From positions 3,212,648 to 3,276,647 of the forward strand of contig NZ_JYKO02000001.1 of NCBI RefSeq assembly GCF_000949385.2: DNA of 64,000 bases, in the 5' to 3' direction. Shown piece by piece: positions 17,824 through 26,567 of this stretch. Both the position numbers and the translations under genes were made by a program. This DNA is from Pseudomonas sp. LFM046. GTDB lineage: Bacteria; Pseudomonadota; Gammaproteobacteria; Pseudomonadales; Pseudomonadaceae. The notes below the pieces were generated by a model, which worked only from the letters and a program-made list of their open reading frames with translations, searched no databases and was not told the origin of the DNA. Every line of letters starts with the position of its first letter. Within the stretch, counting starts at the first letter, position 1.

Positions 17824-19314
17824 TCAGAGACTGAGGAAGCCGCTGTAGAGGCCATACCCCGCAACCAGGGCACCGATGACCACCACCACGAAGATCAGCT
17901 TCTCGACACCGGTGAACACCGGCTGTCCCAGTTCTCGTTTCGCCTTGGCGAACAGGATCGCCCCCGGCGCATAAAGCAGCGCCGACAGCAGCAGGTACTG
18001 CACGCCAGCCGCGTACACCAGCCAGACGGCATAGAGCACCGCAATCAGGGCAATCATCAGGTCCTTGTTACGTTCGCCGGGGGCCTGCTCGTAGCTCTCG
18101 TGCCGGAACGCCAGCAGCAAGGCATAGGCCGCAGACCAGAAGTACGGCACCAGGATCATCGAAGTCGCCAGGTACAGCAGGCTGAGGTAGGTGGAGCTGT
18201 TGAACAGGGTGATGATCAGGAACAGCTGGATCAGCCCGTTGGACAGCCACAGCGCGTTGGCCGGCACCTGGTTGGCGTTCTCCTTGCGCAGGAACTCCGG
18301 CATGGTGTGGTCACGGGCGCTGGCGAACAGGATTTCCGCACAGAGCAGCGTCCAGGACAGCAGCGCTCCGGCCAGGGAGATGATCAGGCCGATGCTGATC
18401 AGCACCGCGCCCCAGTGGCCGACCACGCTTTCCAGCACCCCGGCCATGGAGGGGTTCTTCAGACCGGACAGCTGGGCCTGGGCCAGGATCCCCTGGGACA
18501 GCACATTGACCAGCACCAGCAGCAGAAGCACGCCGACGAACCCCACCACGGTGGCCTTGCCCACATCGCTCCGCTTCTCGGCGCGTGCGGAGAAGATGCT
18601 CGCGCCCTCGATGCCGATGAACACCCAGACGGTGACCAGCATCATGTTGCGCACCTGGTTCATCACCGTGCCCAGGTCGCTGTTGCCGGCGCCCCAGAAG
18701 TCCGTGGTGAACACGTCCATCTTGAACGCCACCGCGGCGATGACGATGAACAGCGCCAGCGGAACCATCTTGGCGATGGTGGTGATGGTGTTGATGAAGG
18801 CCGCTTCCTTGATCCCGCGCAGCACAAGGAAGTGCAGGAACCACAGCAGCACCGAGGCACAGATGATCGCCGGCAGGGTGTTGCCTTCACCGAACATGGG
18901 GAAGAAGAAGCCCAGGGTGCTGAACAGCAGCACCATGTAGCTGACGTTGCCGATCCAGGCACTGATCCAGTAACCCCACGCCGACGAGAAGCCCATGTAG
19001 TCGCCGAATCCGGCCTTGGCGTAGGCGTACACACCGCCGTCGAGGTTGGGCTTGCGGTTGGCCAGGGTCTGGAACACGAACGCCAGCATCAGCATGCCGA
19101 CGCCGGTGATCAGCCAGCCGATCAGGGTCGCGCCGGCACTGGCGCTGGCGGCGATGTTCTGCGGTAGGGAGAAGATCCCGCCACCCACCATGGAGCCGAC
19201 AACCAGGGCGATCAACGCCCCGACTTTCAGCTTGTCGCTGGCGGCAGCGGTCTGCGTCTGTTTATCGGGTTCAGTCTGTTTACCCAAGTGGACGTTGCTC
19301 GTGGAGTCAACCAT
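17824..19314 (-). CDS. arcD: APA-family basic amino acid antiporter, ArcD-like
   Basis: A 496-aa transporter with 12-13 TM helices. The N-terminal VGSMVGGGIFSLPQN is the unwound TM1 substrate site of APC/APA transporters, and LDGGVYAYAKAGFGDYMGF is typical of arginine:ornithine antiporters. The first 30 residues are polar and cytoplasmic. The start at 19314 has AAGGAG 6-7 nt upstream. The arginine deiminase genes arcA, arcB and arcC are not nearby, so this is an orphan copy and could move another basic amino acid or polyamine. Confidence 0.82.
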   Translation of the reverse strand: MVDSTSNVHLGKQTEPDKQTQTAAASDKLKVGALIALVVGSMVGGGIFSLPQNIAASASAGATLIGWLITGVGMLMLAFVFQTLANRKPNLDGGVYAYAKAGFGDYMGFSSAWGYWISAWIGNVSYMVLLFSTLGFFFPMFGEGNTLPAIICASVLLWFLHFLVLRGIKEAAFINTITTIAKMVPLALFIVIAAVAFKMDVFTTDFWGAGNSDLGTVMNQVRNMMLVTVWVFIGIEGASIFSARAEKRSDVGKATVVGFVGVLLLLVLVNVLSQGILAQAQLSGLKNPSMAGVLESVVGHWGAVLISIGLIISLAGALLSWTLLCAEILFASARDHTMPEFLRKENANQVPANALWLSNGLIQLFLIITLFNSSTYLSLLYLATSMILVPYFWSAAYALLLAFRHESYEQAPGERNKDLMIALIAVLYAVWLVYAAGVQYLLLSALLYAPGAILFAKAKRELGQPVFTGVEKLIFVVVVIGALVAGYGLYSGFLSL

Positions 19315-19726
19315 TTGAAGCTCCTTGCCGTGTTGGTATCGCAGAGTTGAATGTTGCTCGCCCGCAACGACTTCACTTGCAACTTCCATTTCGAGCGACG
19401 CGCCTGAATGAATCCGATGGGGACAAGTGCCCAGGCCCAACGGCCGCCCCCAAGAACATTCCCGTACAAAGTGTACGTAGTTGAGAATTACGTTCAGCGT
19501 AGTTCGGGGATATGAACGCGACCAGACGCGTCAAACCGAAACACCCCCGGCTCCACGACACCATCCCGTCTGGTGCGCCACGTAGCTCACGGGCTTGTTC
19601 ACGGGGTGGTCCCATCCCAGGTCCGAGGTCCGTCGCTGTATGGATGTTTTCCTCAGGATCTGAACCTGTCGTTCACCTTTCCTCCGCCCTAGCATCAGCA
19701 TCGACCACTGCAAATGGGCCACTGCG
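19315..19726. other. Divergent intergenic region, antiporter / GNAT
   Basis: A 412-bp gap with no supported gene. A short perfect inverted repeat, GTACA-AAG-TGTAC, lies at 19464-19476 about 150 bp upstream of the antiporter start. No Anr-type box (TTGAT-N4-ATCAA) was seen, which is notable for an arcD relative. Confidence 0.45.
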
Positions 19727-20218
19727 ATGAACGAGATGCTCGGCGAAATCGACTGTTCCGGTTTGAAGGCGCGTCAGCTGGAACTCAATGACCTTGAGAT
19801 GATCTGTGCCCACCGCGAAACCATGTTCCTGGAGGCTGGAGGCGTTCCCTCGGAGTTGCGGGTGATGACCGAGCACTTCCGGCCTTGGCTACGCCAGCGT
19901 CTGGCCGACGGTCGTTACTACGGGTTTGCGCTGATGGACGCTGGGCAGCCCGTCGCGGCAATAGGCCTGATGAATATCGACTGGCCTCCTCATCCGACCC
20001 ATCCGAACCTGGACCAGCGTGGCTATGTGCTGAATGTGTTCGTCGAACCGGCCTATCGGCGCCGGGGCCTGGCGTCGACCCTCATGAAGCTGGCGGAAGC
20101 CGAGTTTGCGCAGCGCGGGTTGAGCTTTGCCGTGCTGCACGCCACTCAGGCCGGCAAGCCGGTGTATGAAGACCTGGGCTGGGCGGCCACCACCGAAATG
20201 GCCAAGACGATCGGCTGA
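19727..20218 (+). CDS. GNAT-family N-acetyltransferase
   Basis: A 163-aa acetyltransferase. The CoA-binding motif YRRRGLASTLM follows the strand YVLNVFVEPA, and the C-terminal FAVLHATQAGKPVYEDLGW is the conserved last strand-loop with the GKPVYEDLGW element common in GNATs. The N-terminal half carries a helix-rich substrate-binding part. It lies alone between the antiporter and the nitrilase gene. The substrate is unknown. Confidence 0.88.
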   Translation: MNEMLGEIDCSGLKARQLELNDLEMICAHRETMFLEAGGVPSELRVMTEHFRPWLRQRLADGRYYGFALMDAGQPVAAIGLMNIDWPPHPTHPNLDQRGYVLNVFVEPAYRRRGLASTLMKLAEAEFAQRGLSFAVLHATQAGKPVYEDLGWAATTEMAKTIG

Positions 20219-20259
20219 CCTGGGCGGACGCGAGGTCTCCCTCGGGGGTGACGAGCACT

Positions 20260-21105
20260 TCAGCCCAACAAGCCTTCCTCGCCATAGAGCGCCGGTCGGC
20301 GGTCCTGGTGGAGATGGTTGTGGCGGCTGATGCGCTTGTTACGCGCCTCCGCCAGATTCAATGAAGCCAGCACGATCTGCTCGCCGCCGCCCTCCTCCGG
20401 TCCAGCCAACGGATAACCGTCCATATCGACGATCACCGAGCCCTGCACCCAATCCACGCCTCGTTCATTGCCGTGGCGGTCGCACGCGGCGATGAACAGA
20501 CGGTTGACCGACGCGTTGGCCTGCACCCGCACGACTTCCGCCGGGCGTTCCTGAACCGGGCGCGGGCCCCACGGCCAGTTCACGGGTGCGCAAAGCAGCT
20601 CGGCACCGGCCAGAGCCGGCAGGCGCACCCATTCGGGGAACTCCAGGTCGTAGCAGATCATCACCGCGATCCGCCCGAAGGCGGTCTCCACCACCGGCGG
20701 CGCCTCGGTGCCGGCGGTGAAGATCGTATTCTCGGCATCCCACAGATGCGCTTTGCGGTAGACGGTCCGCACGCCCCCGGCATCGACCAGCGCCGCACTG
20801 TTGGCCACGCGATCACCCTCCAGCCACTCGCAGAAACCGCCGACGATGACGATGTCCAGCTCCCGAGCCAACGCCTGCCACAGCTGGAGGGTCGGCCCCT
20901 CCAGCGTTTCGGACAGAGCCAGCGCCTCGGCCAGGTCGTGAAAGACGTAGCCGCTCTGTGCGAGTTCCGGCAGCACCACCACCTGCGCGCCGCGCAACGC
21001 CGCTTCGCGGATCGCCCGCTCGCCGAGGTGGCGGTTGTGGGCCAGGTCGCCCACCCTGGGCGCGATCTGGCAGCAGGCCACGGTGACGGGTCTGGAAGCA
21101 TTCAT
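20260..21105 (-). CDS. Carbon-nitrogen hydrolase (nitrilase superfamily amidase)
   Basis: A 281-aa hydrolase with the complete Glu-Lys-Cys triad: E47 in VVLPELAQSGY, K118 in YRKAHLWD and C151 in MICYDLEFPE. This size and motif set match amidases and N-carbamoyl hydrolases of the superfamily rather than true nitrilases. The start at 21105 is preferred (GGAG 8 nt upstream) over an ATG nine codons earlier. It lies 24 bp downstream of an NCS1 permease gene on the same strand, so the two likely import and hydrolyse the same nitrogen compound, under the divergent LysR. Confidence 0.9.
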   Translation of the reverse strand: MNASRPVTVACCQIAPRVGDLAHNRHLGERAIREAALRGAQVVVLPELAQSGYVFHDLAEALALSETLEGPTLQLWQALARELDIVIVGGFCEWLEGDRVANSAALVDAGGVRTVYRKAHLWDAENTIFTAGTEAPPVVETAFGRIAVMICYDLEFPEWVRLPALAGAELLCAPVNWPWGPRPVQERPAEVVRVQANASVNRLFIAACDRHGNERGVDWVQGSVIVDMDGYPLAGPEEGGGEQIVLASLNLAEARNKRISRHNHLHQDRRPALYGEEGLLG

Positions 21106-21128
21106 TGACGGGTCTCCTGCGGATGGGT

Positions 21129-22634
21129 TCAAGGCTGCGACTCGCCGGCCTCGCGGGCCATGGCGAGGATGTCGCGTTCACTGATGGCGTCGACTACGCG
21201 GCGCTCCGCCTCCAGGTCCAGCGAGCGGCTGAGCAGGAAGTAGGTCAGGCCCGATACCAGCAGACCCACCAGCCAGGCGATGTCCACGCCGTCGAGCATC
21301 CGCGCGATGGGGCCGGCGAACACTTCCTTACCCGCGGCGGCATCGTAGATGTAGAAGAACGGGATCATGCAGACGAAGCCCACCGCGTAGGCGAGGATGC
21401 CGCGCATCTGCCAGGCTCCGTAGATGCCATTGGGCGTGAAGAAGTGCGGGATGGCGTAGCGGCCCTTGCGCACGCCGAAGTAGTCCACCAGGTTCACCGC
21501 GGTCCAGGGCACCAGGAAATACAGCATCAGCACCAGGAACGTGTTGAGGATCGAGATGCCGTTGCCACGGATCGACAGCACGCAGGCCAGCAGCACCAGG
21601 GTGATGACCAGGATCGACAGCACCCGTGCGCGCGGCGTGGGATTGATGCGGCGCACGGAATCGACGCCGGTGAGCAGCGTCAGCATGGCGCTGTAAGTAT
21701 TGAGGGCAATCACCGGGAGGAAGCCGGCCACCGAGACCAGCACCAACACATGGCCGAGGCCAGGCATCAGCGAAGAACCCACGCGGTCCAGCGCCACCAG
21801 GGCGTCGGAAGCCTGCAGCAGCTGCGCCAGCCAGGCGCCGAGACCGATCATCCAGGCCCCCGACAGCGAGGCGCCGAGGAACACCGCCGCAATCAGCTTG
21901 GCGCGGCTGGTGTGCCTGGGCAGGTAGCGCGAGTAATCCGACACATAGGGCGCGTAGGAGATGTTGTAGCTGGCAGCGATGGCGAACTGGGTGGCAAAGG
22001 CGACCCAGCTGAAGCCCAGGTTGCTCGGTTGCGCGGCGGGCGCATCGCCCTGCCCGGCGCCGAACATCAGCGCGATCGTCACCAGCGAGTAGAGCGGCAG
22101 GGTCAGCATCAACGCCCATTTGAAGGCCTTGTGCATCAGGTCGTGGCCGTAGATCGAGAGCAAGGCACCCACGGCGATCACCGCGCAGGCCACCGGCACT
22201 GGCTCGATGCCGAAGACGTTGTGCAGGCCGTCCATGATCAGCGAGACGTTCACCACGTTGAAGCCGACGAACACGAAGAGCGTGGCCAGCAGCGCCAGCA
22301 CGACCCCGCGATAACCGAACTGGGCCCGCGACTGGATCATCTGCGGCAGCCCCATCTCCGGCCCCTGGGAACCGTGGAAGGCCATGAACAGGGTGCCGAA
22401 CATGATGCCCAGCGCCCCCGCCAGGGTCGTCCACAAGGCGGACAGGCCCAGGCTCGGCCCGACGAAGCCGATGGAGATGGTGAAGAAGTGGAAGTTGCCG
22501 AGGAACCAGAACGGCCCCTGGCTGGAGAGCCGGGCATGGCGCTCGGACTCGGGGATGTAATCGATGGAATGGCCTTCGATGGCCAGCCCAGCGCCGGTCT
22601 CGGCGGTGCGGGCGGAATGGCTGGACCCAGACAT
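21129..22634 (-). CDS. NCS1-family purine/pyrimidine-type permease
   Basis: A 501-aa permease with 12 TM helices. GPFWFLGNFHFFT and GLPQMIQSRAQFGYRG are hallmark NCS1 segments, and the YAPYVSDYSRYLP loop is also characteristic. AGGAG precedes the ATG at 22634 by 7 nt. NCS1 members carry cytosine, allantoin, hydantoin, thiamine precursors and related nucleobases by cation symport. Next to an amidase-type hydrolase, a ureido or nucleobase nitrogen source is the likely substrate, though not proven by sequence. A second NCS1 gene occurs at 33488-34879. Confidence 0.9.
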   Translation of the reverse strand: MSGSSHSARTAETGAGLAIEGHSIDYIPESERHARLSSQGPFWFLGNFHFFTISIGFVGPSLGLSALWTTLAGALGIMFGTLFMAFHGSQGPEMGLPQMIQSRAQFGYRGVVLALLATLFVFVGFNVVNVSLIMDGLHNVFGIEPVPVACAVIAVGALLSIYGHDLMHKAFKWALMLTLPLYSLVTIALMFGAGQGDAPAAQPSNLGFSWVAFATQFAIAASYNISYAPYVSDYSRYLPRHTSRAKLIAAVFLGASLSGAWMIGLGAWLAQLLQASDALVALDRVGSSLMPGLGHVLVLVSVAGFLPVIALNTYSAMLTLLTGVDSVRRINPTPRARVLSILVITLVLLACVLSIRGNGISILNTFLVLMLYFLVPWTAVNLVDYFGVRKGRYAIPHFFTPNGIYGAWQMRGILAYAVGFVCMIPFFYIYDAAAGKEVFAGPIARMLDGVDIAWLVGLLVSGLTYFLLSRSLDLEAERRVVDAISERDILAMAREAGESQP

Positions 22635-22880
22635 GGGGACGCTCCTGCTCTGCGCGATATTGTTCTTGTGGAGGGTTCGAGACGGTCGTTTACCCATGGA
22701 GTCCATCTATGCTGCGCACGGTGCTGCACACGGCGACGGGAGATGGCGCGCTTCGCGCGTGACCTACCCTGAACGCCCGTGACAGCTGCCTCTCGCATCC
22801 CTACACTCGCGCAAATCCATGCCGTCGAAGGCAGAATCTAGGCCTCGCCAGAGCGCCGTAAAATACCGAACACCCACTGT

Positions 22881-22904
22881 TCACATAGATCGCGACCTAT
22901 ATGA
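22881..22904. promoter_or_regulatory. Candidate LysR autoregulatory dyad
   Basis: TCACATAG (22881-22888) and CTATATGA (22897-22904) are inverted arms matching at 7 of 8 positions with an 8-nt spacer. They overlap the first possible ATG (22901) of the LysR gene, which supports the second ATG (22922) as its start. Confidence 0.4.
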
Positions 22905-22921
22905 GTCGCCCGAGGTTCGAG

Positions 22922-23851
22922 ATGCTGGGCAACGTAACGGAACTGGACATCCGCCTGATCCGCGTCTTTCTCGCCGTGGTCGAGGCTGGCGGTATTTCTG
23001 CCGCCCAGGGCGCGCTCAATACCACCCAGCCGACCATCAGCACCCAATTGTCATCGCTGGAAACCCGCCTGGGTTTCCGGCTCTGCCAACGCGGCCGCGC
23101 AGGCTTCGCCCTGACGCCCAAGGGCAACCAGTTCCTCGACGCCGCGCGGCGCCTACTGGCTGCCGCTGAAGGCTTTAGGCTCGAAGTGCAACAGATCAAC
23201 CGCACCCTCAGCGGTACCCTCAACATCGGCCTGCTCGGGCAGATCGATCCGCAGGCCAACAAGCGCATCGCCTTGGCCATCGCCCGCCTGCGCGCCCGTC
23301 ACCAGGGTCTTTTCTTCCAGTTCACCGAATTGTCCTCGCCCGTTCTTGAAGAAAAGCTCATCAACGGTCATCTCGACCTCGCAATCGGCTACTTCTGGCG
23401 ACGCCTCGACACGCTCGACTACCTGCCGCTATTCCGCGAAACCCAGATCGCCTACTGCGGCGCCGCTCATCCGTTGTTTGCCGGAGCCGGCGAGCTGGGC
23501 AGCGAGGATGTGGCAGAGCACGAGTGGGTCTGGCCCAGCCACCCGCTGCCCGAAATGTCCGCCCCCGCCGCCCTGGAGCACCTCACCGCCCTGACCGACA
23601 GCATGGACGGCGCCGCGCTGCTGATCCTTTCCGGCCAGCACCTGGGATTCCTGCCGCAGCACTACGCGACCAAGCACGTTGAACAGGACCAGCTGCGCGC
23701 CCTGAATCCCGCGCAGCTGCGCTACGAAGTGGACTTCCAGGCCGCCATGCGCCGCTCGGCCCGGCTTGGGGAACTGGTGAGCGCGTTCCTTGAGGAACTG
23801 ATGGACGTGTTCGAGGTGGAGCAGCGGGCGCGCTTCGGCGGTGAGCACTGA
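22922..23851 (+). CDS. LysR-family regulator, divergent from the NCS1/amidase pair
   Basis: A 309-aa regulator with a winged HTH (AQGALNTTQPTISTQLSSLETRLGFRLC, about 24-51) and a LysR effector domain with HLDLAIGYFWRRLDTLDYLPLF. GAGG 6 nt upstream favours the ATG at 22922; an ATG at 22901 lacks a ribosome site and lies inside a candidate operator. Divergent placement relative to the permease/amidase genes suggests it controls them. The effector is unknown. Confidence 0.9.
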   Translation: MLGNVTELDIRLIRVFLAVVEAGGISAAQGALNTTQPTISTQLSSLETRLGFRLCQRGRAGFALTPKGNQFLDAARRLLAAAEGFRLEVQQINRTLSGTLNIGLLGQIDPQANKRIALAIARLRARHQGLFFQFTELSSPVLEEKLINGHLDLAIGYFWRRLDTLDYLPLFRETQIAYCGAAHPLFAGAGELGSEDVAEHEWVWPSHPLPEMSAPAALEHLTALTDSMDGAALLILSGQHLGFLPQHYATKHVEQDQLRALNPAQLRYEVDFQAAMRRSARLGELVSAFLEELMDVFEVEQRARFGGEH

Positions 23852-24058
23852 AAAACCCGAGGCTGCCCGGCAGGCGGTCATTCAGGCGGGTGGACTCATG
23901 GTGTTGCATCCCTCGATTGACTCCGCGGCCGAAAGCAGATCCTGGTCCGTCTTGCTAAGACGAACCATAGCCACAGGCAGACCCGGAGCGAACGCTCACG
24001 ACAGTCCGGTAGGTAAAGGTGATCAGGTGTAAGTGAGCCAGTGCTGCTGCGCCAGGCT

Positions 24059-24967
24059 TCACTTCTTCAGGAAGTCCCGAATGGCTTTCTCGGTCGGCAC
24101 CGGCGCTTCTTCCATCAGCCAGTGGCCGGCTCCAGGAATCACCACCTCCGTAACGTTGTCGGCGGCGTTTCGCATCACAATGGCTTCGTTGCTACCGAAG
24201 GACTTTTCACCACCCACCGCTAGCACCGGCATTTTCAGCCGCGTTTTCATCGATGCTTCGTTGGCCACTGCGTCCTGGCGAATACTGCGGAACTGGGCGA
24301 ATGCCGCGTGCATGGCGCCCGGGCGGGCGTAGAGCTTGGTGTAATGCTGACGAGTGGCTTCATCCACCTTGGTCGGGTCGCCGGCGAACTCGTTCCAGAA
24401 GCGATCCAGGTACATGCGCTCACGCCCGGCAACCAGTCGCTCCATATCCGGGCCGCCAAAGTCGAAGTGCCACAGCATCGGTGAGCGGACTATGTCGTTC
24501 CACGGCGGAATGCCGGGAACGGGTGCATCCATCACCACCAGAGCGTCGGTCTGTTGCGGATAACGCGAGGCGTAGGCGAAGGCGACCATGGTGCCGATAT
24601 CGTGGCCGATGACTATCGAATGTTCGATACCCAGCGAGCCCAGCACGGCGTGGATGTCGCCTGCCTGCGTATGCTTGTCGTAACCGCCGGCGGGGATCGA
24701 CGACAAGCCCATGCCGCGCAGGTCCGGTACCACCACAGTGTGATCCTTGGCCAGGTTGGCGGCCAGCGGCGCCCACATGTCGCCGGTGTCGCCGAAACCA
24801 TGCAACAGCACAACGGCCGGTCCTTTGCCGCCCACGCGCACATGGATGGTGGCACCGTCGACCGCGATGTCCTGGGTACGAAATGATGGGGGGAATGGCG
24901 TCACGTCGGCGCAGACCGGGAAACTCATGGCCAACAAGATGGAAACCGTCGATAGGATGCGGATCAT
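24059..24967 (-). CDS. Secreted alpha/beta hydrolase with Asp nucleophile (epoxide hydrolase/dehalogenase-like)
   Basis: A 302-aa hydrolase with an N-terminal signal peptide (residues 1-20, ending PVCA). The oxyanion-hole motif is HGFG (56-59), the nucleophile elbow G-H-D123-I-G carries Asp rather than Ser, and the catalytic His is H282 (PGAGHWLMEE). Asp at the elbow is the mark of epoxide hydrolases and haloalkane/haloacetate dehalogenases. A cap domain with W and F residues lies in the middle. The start at 24967 has GGAG 9 nt upstream. Periplasmic location and an exact substrate cannot be confirmed from sequence. Confidence 0.88.
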   Translation of the reverse strand: MIRILSTVSILLAMSFPVCADVTPFPPSFRTQDIAVDGATIHVRVGGKGPAVVLLHGFGDTGDMWAPLAANLAKDHTVVVPDLRGMGLSSIPAGGYDKHTQAGDIHAVLGSLGIEHSIVIGHDIGTMVAFAYASRYPQQTDALVVMDAPVPGIPPWNDIVRSPMLWHFDFGGPDMERLVAGRERMYLDRFWNEFAGDPTKVDEATRQHYTKLYARPGAMHAAFAQFRSIRQDAVANEASMKTRLKMPVLAVGGEKSFGSNEAIVMRNAADNVTEVVIPGAGHWLMEEAPVPTEKAIRDFLKK

Positions 24968-25212
24968 CGCAATGACTCCAGGTGCCTCAATCGAAGGTGA
25001 ATGGAGTGCCTTGCGACATTCCAATGGCGAAACGGAGCATTGATCGGGAGGCGTCCAACCGCTCAAGGGACGGTCCATTTCACTGCGCCAGGAGTCTAGA
25101 TCACTGCGGGCACACAACATGGCGAAGTTCACACCTTGGCAATCGATGGTCCGCGAACGGCCTCCTGCGAATTCAAGGCACTCGCCAGCACGGGCAGGCC
25201 TCTCGGCGTCAG

Positions 25213-25710
25213 CTACTTCCGCTTGAAGGCCTCCCGGCGAGACTCGCGTTCGCCCAGGAAGCGATTGCTGATCGACGCTTCCAGGTCCTTGCGTTCCACT
25301 GGCGTGCCGCAGTGAGGACAAACGCTGGCAACGCCAACGTCATGGCCGCACGCGCGATGCACGAAATGCACGGCCAAGCCTTCATCCGCATTCTTGCACC
25401 ACTTTTCGCCCCAGGCGCGCAGTGCGTAGATCACGGGATAGAAGTCCCATCCCTTGTCGGTCAGGTGGTATTCGTAGCGCAGCGGCTTTTCGCTGTAGGG
25501 CCGGCGTTCGACCAGGCCGTCGGCTTCTAGCGCTTTCAGGCGCGAGGTCAGCATCTGCGGCGTAGCCCCGGTCTGGATCTGCATTTCCTCGAAGCGTGTC
25601 GCGCCCATGTACAGCTCACGCAGGACCAGGATGGTCCATTTGTCGCCCACCACATCCACCGAGCGCGCCACTGGGCATACGGTATCGGTTGTCTCGTCCT
25701 GCATTGGCAT
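25213..25710 (-). CDS. HxlR-family transcriptional regulator with extra Cys-rich tail
   Basis: A 165-aa regulator. The HxlR winged helix is residues 8-100 (CPVARSVDVVGDKWTILVLRELYMGATRFEE; LTSRLKALEADGLVERRPY). A C-terminal extension has Cys residues in WCKNADE, RACGH and VCPHCGTPVE, which look like a metal- or redox-sensitive finger. It diverges from the isochorismatase-MFS pair, and the gap has two near-identical 17-bp inverted repeats, strong evidence for autoregulation and control of the pair. ATG 25710 is preferred; 25704 is an alternative. Confidence 0.92.
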   Translation of the reverse strand: MPMQDETTDTVCPVARSVDVVGDKWTILVLRELYMGATRFEEMQIQTGATPQMLTSRLKALEADGLVERRPYSEKPLRYEYHLTDKGWDFYPVIYALRAWGEKWCKNADEGLAVHFVHRACGHDVGVASVCPHCGTPVERKDLEASISNRFLGERESRREAFKRK

Positions 25711-25731
25711 CACGCTGTTCGCTCCGTTGAA

Positions 25732-25748
25732 ACTATTGTTTTCATAGT
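25732..25748. promoter_or_regulatory. HxlR operator 1
   Basis: The 17-bp dyad ACTAT-N7-ATAGT lies 22 bp upstream of the HxlR start. It shares both arms with operator 2, and their centres are 76 bp apart. Confidence 0.65.
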
Positions 25749-25807
25749 AACACGACCAGGACTGCAATACCCCAAGGAGTACCCATCAAAGCCCCGTGCC
25801 CGTTGAC

Positions 25808-25824
25808 ACTATGATTATCATAGT
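25808..25824. promoter_or_regulatory. HxlR operator 2
   Basis: ACTATGATTATCATAGT is a perfect 17-bp palindrome (odd centre) in the HxlR/isochorismatase gap. HxlR dimers are known to bind ACTAT/ATAGT-type palindromes. Confidence 0.7.
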
Positions 25825-25928
25825 TAATATGAGGCCTGTTGAGGCTCGCGCCATCGCAATGGGCAATCGAGGCAGATTCCCGTGCAGCAGAAGCCCCGGA
25901 ACTCTCTCCTTTCAATTGGAGCACCGTC

Positions 25929-26555
25929 ATGACCCATCCTGTGTATTCCCCGGAGCGGACCGGCCTGCTGCTGGTCGACCCCTACAACGACTTCCTGTCC
26001 GATGGCGGCAAGCTGTTCCCCATGCTCAGAAGCGTCGCGGACGACGTTCATCTGCTCGACAACCTGCGCACGTCCGTTGCCGCCGCGCGGGAGCATGGCA
26101 TCCAGGTGTTCTACGTACCGCATCGTCGCTGGCAGCCCGGCGACTACGACCACTGGGATCACCCCAACCCGACCCAACGCCTGATCCAGCAGCGCCATAC
26201 CTTCGCCAAGGGCACCTGGGGAGGCGAATGGCATCCCGACTTCGTGCCACAGGAGGGCGACATCATCATCCAGGAGCACTGGGGGCAAAGCGGGTTCGCC
26301 AATACCGACCTCGACTTCCAGCTCAAACAGCAGGGCATCACACATGTGATCGTCGTTGGTCTGCTGGCGAACACCTGTATCGAATCAACCGCGCGCTTCG
26401 CCATGGAACTCGGTTATCACGTCACGCTGGTACGCGATGCGACAGCGGCCTTCAGCAAGGAAATGATGCACGCGGCGCACGAACTGAACGGGCCGACGTT
26501 TGCCCACAGCATCGTCGACACCCGCGGGCTCGTGCTGGCCCTGCAGCAGCAGTGA
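25929..26555 (+). CDS. Isochorismatase-family cysteine hydrolase
   Basis: A 208-aa hydrolase with the Asp-Lys-Cys triad: D17 in LLVDPYNDF, K94 in FAKGTWGGE and C150 in LLANTCIEST. The start at 25929 (MTHPVYSPERTG) follows a purine-rich stretch (TTTCAATTGGAGCACCGTC, GGAG 7 nt upstream). It is followed 12 bp later by an MFS exporter, so the two form an operon controlled by the divergent HxlR regulator. Family members cleave isochorismate, N-carbamoylsarcosine, ureidoacrylate and similar amides. The substrate is unknown. Confidence 0.9.
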   Translation: MTHPVYSPERTGLLLVDPYNDFLSDGGKLFPMLRSVADDVHLLDNLRTSVAAAREHGIQVFYVPHRRWQPGDYDHWDHPNPTQRLIQQRHTFAKGTWGGEWHPDFVPQEGDIIIQEHWGQSGFANTDLDFQLKQQGITHVIVVGLLANTCIESTARFAMELGYHVTLVRDATAAFSKEMMHAAHELNGPTFAHSIVDTRGLVLALQQQ

Positions 26556-26567
26556 AGGGGCGGCGCC

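Noticed and set aside
17770-19167. 465-aa His/Gln-rich plus-strand frame
   Set aside because: Antisense of the APA antiporter. Its composition comes from complementary codons of membrane helices.
19315-19726. Anr/FNR box upstream of the ArcD-like gene
   Set aside because: No TTGAT-N4-ATCAA match was found in the gap.
21105-22772. 555-aa plus-strand frame
   Set aside because: Antisense of the NCS1 permease, no recognisable domain.
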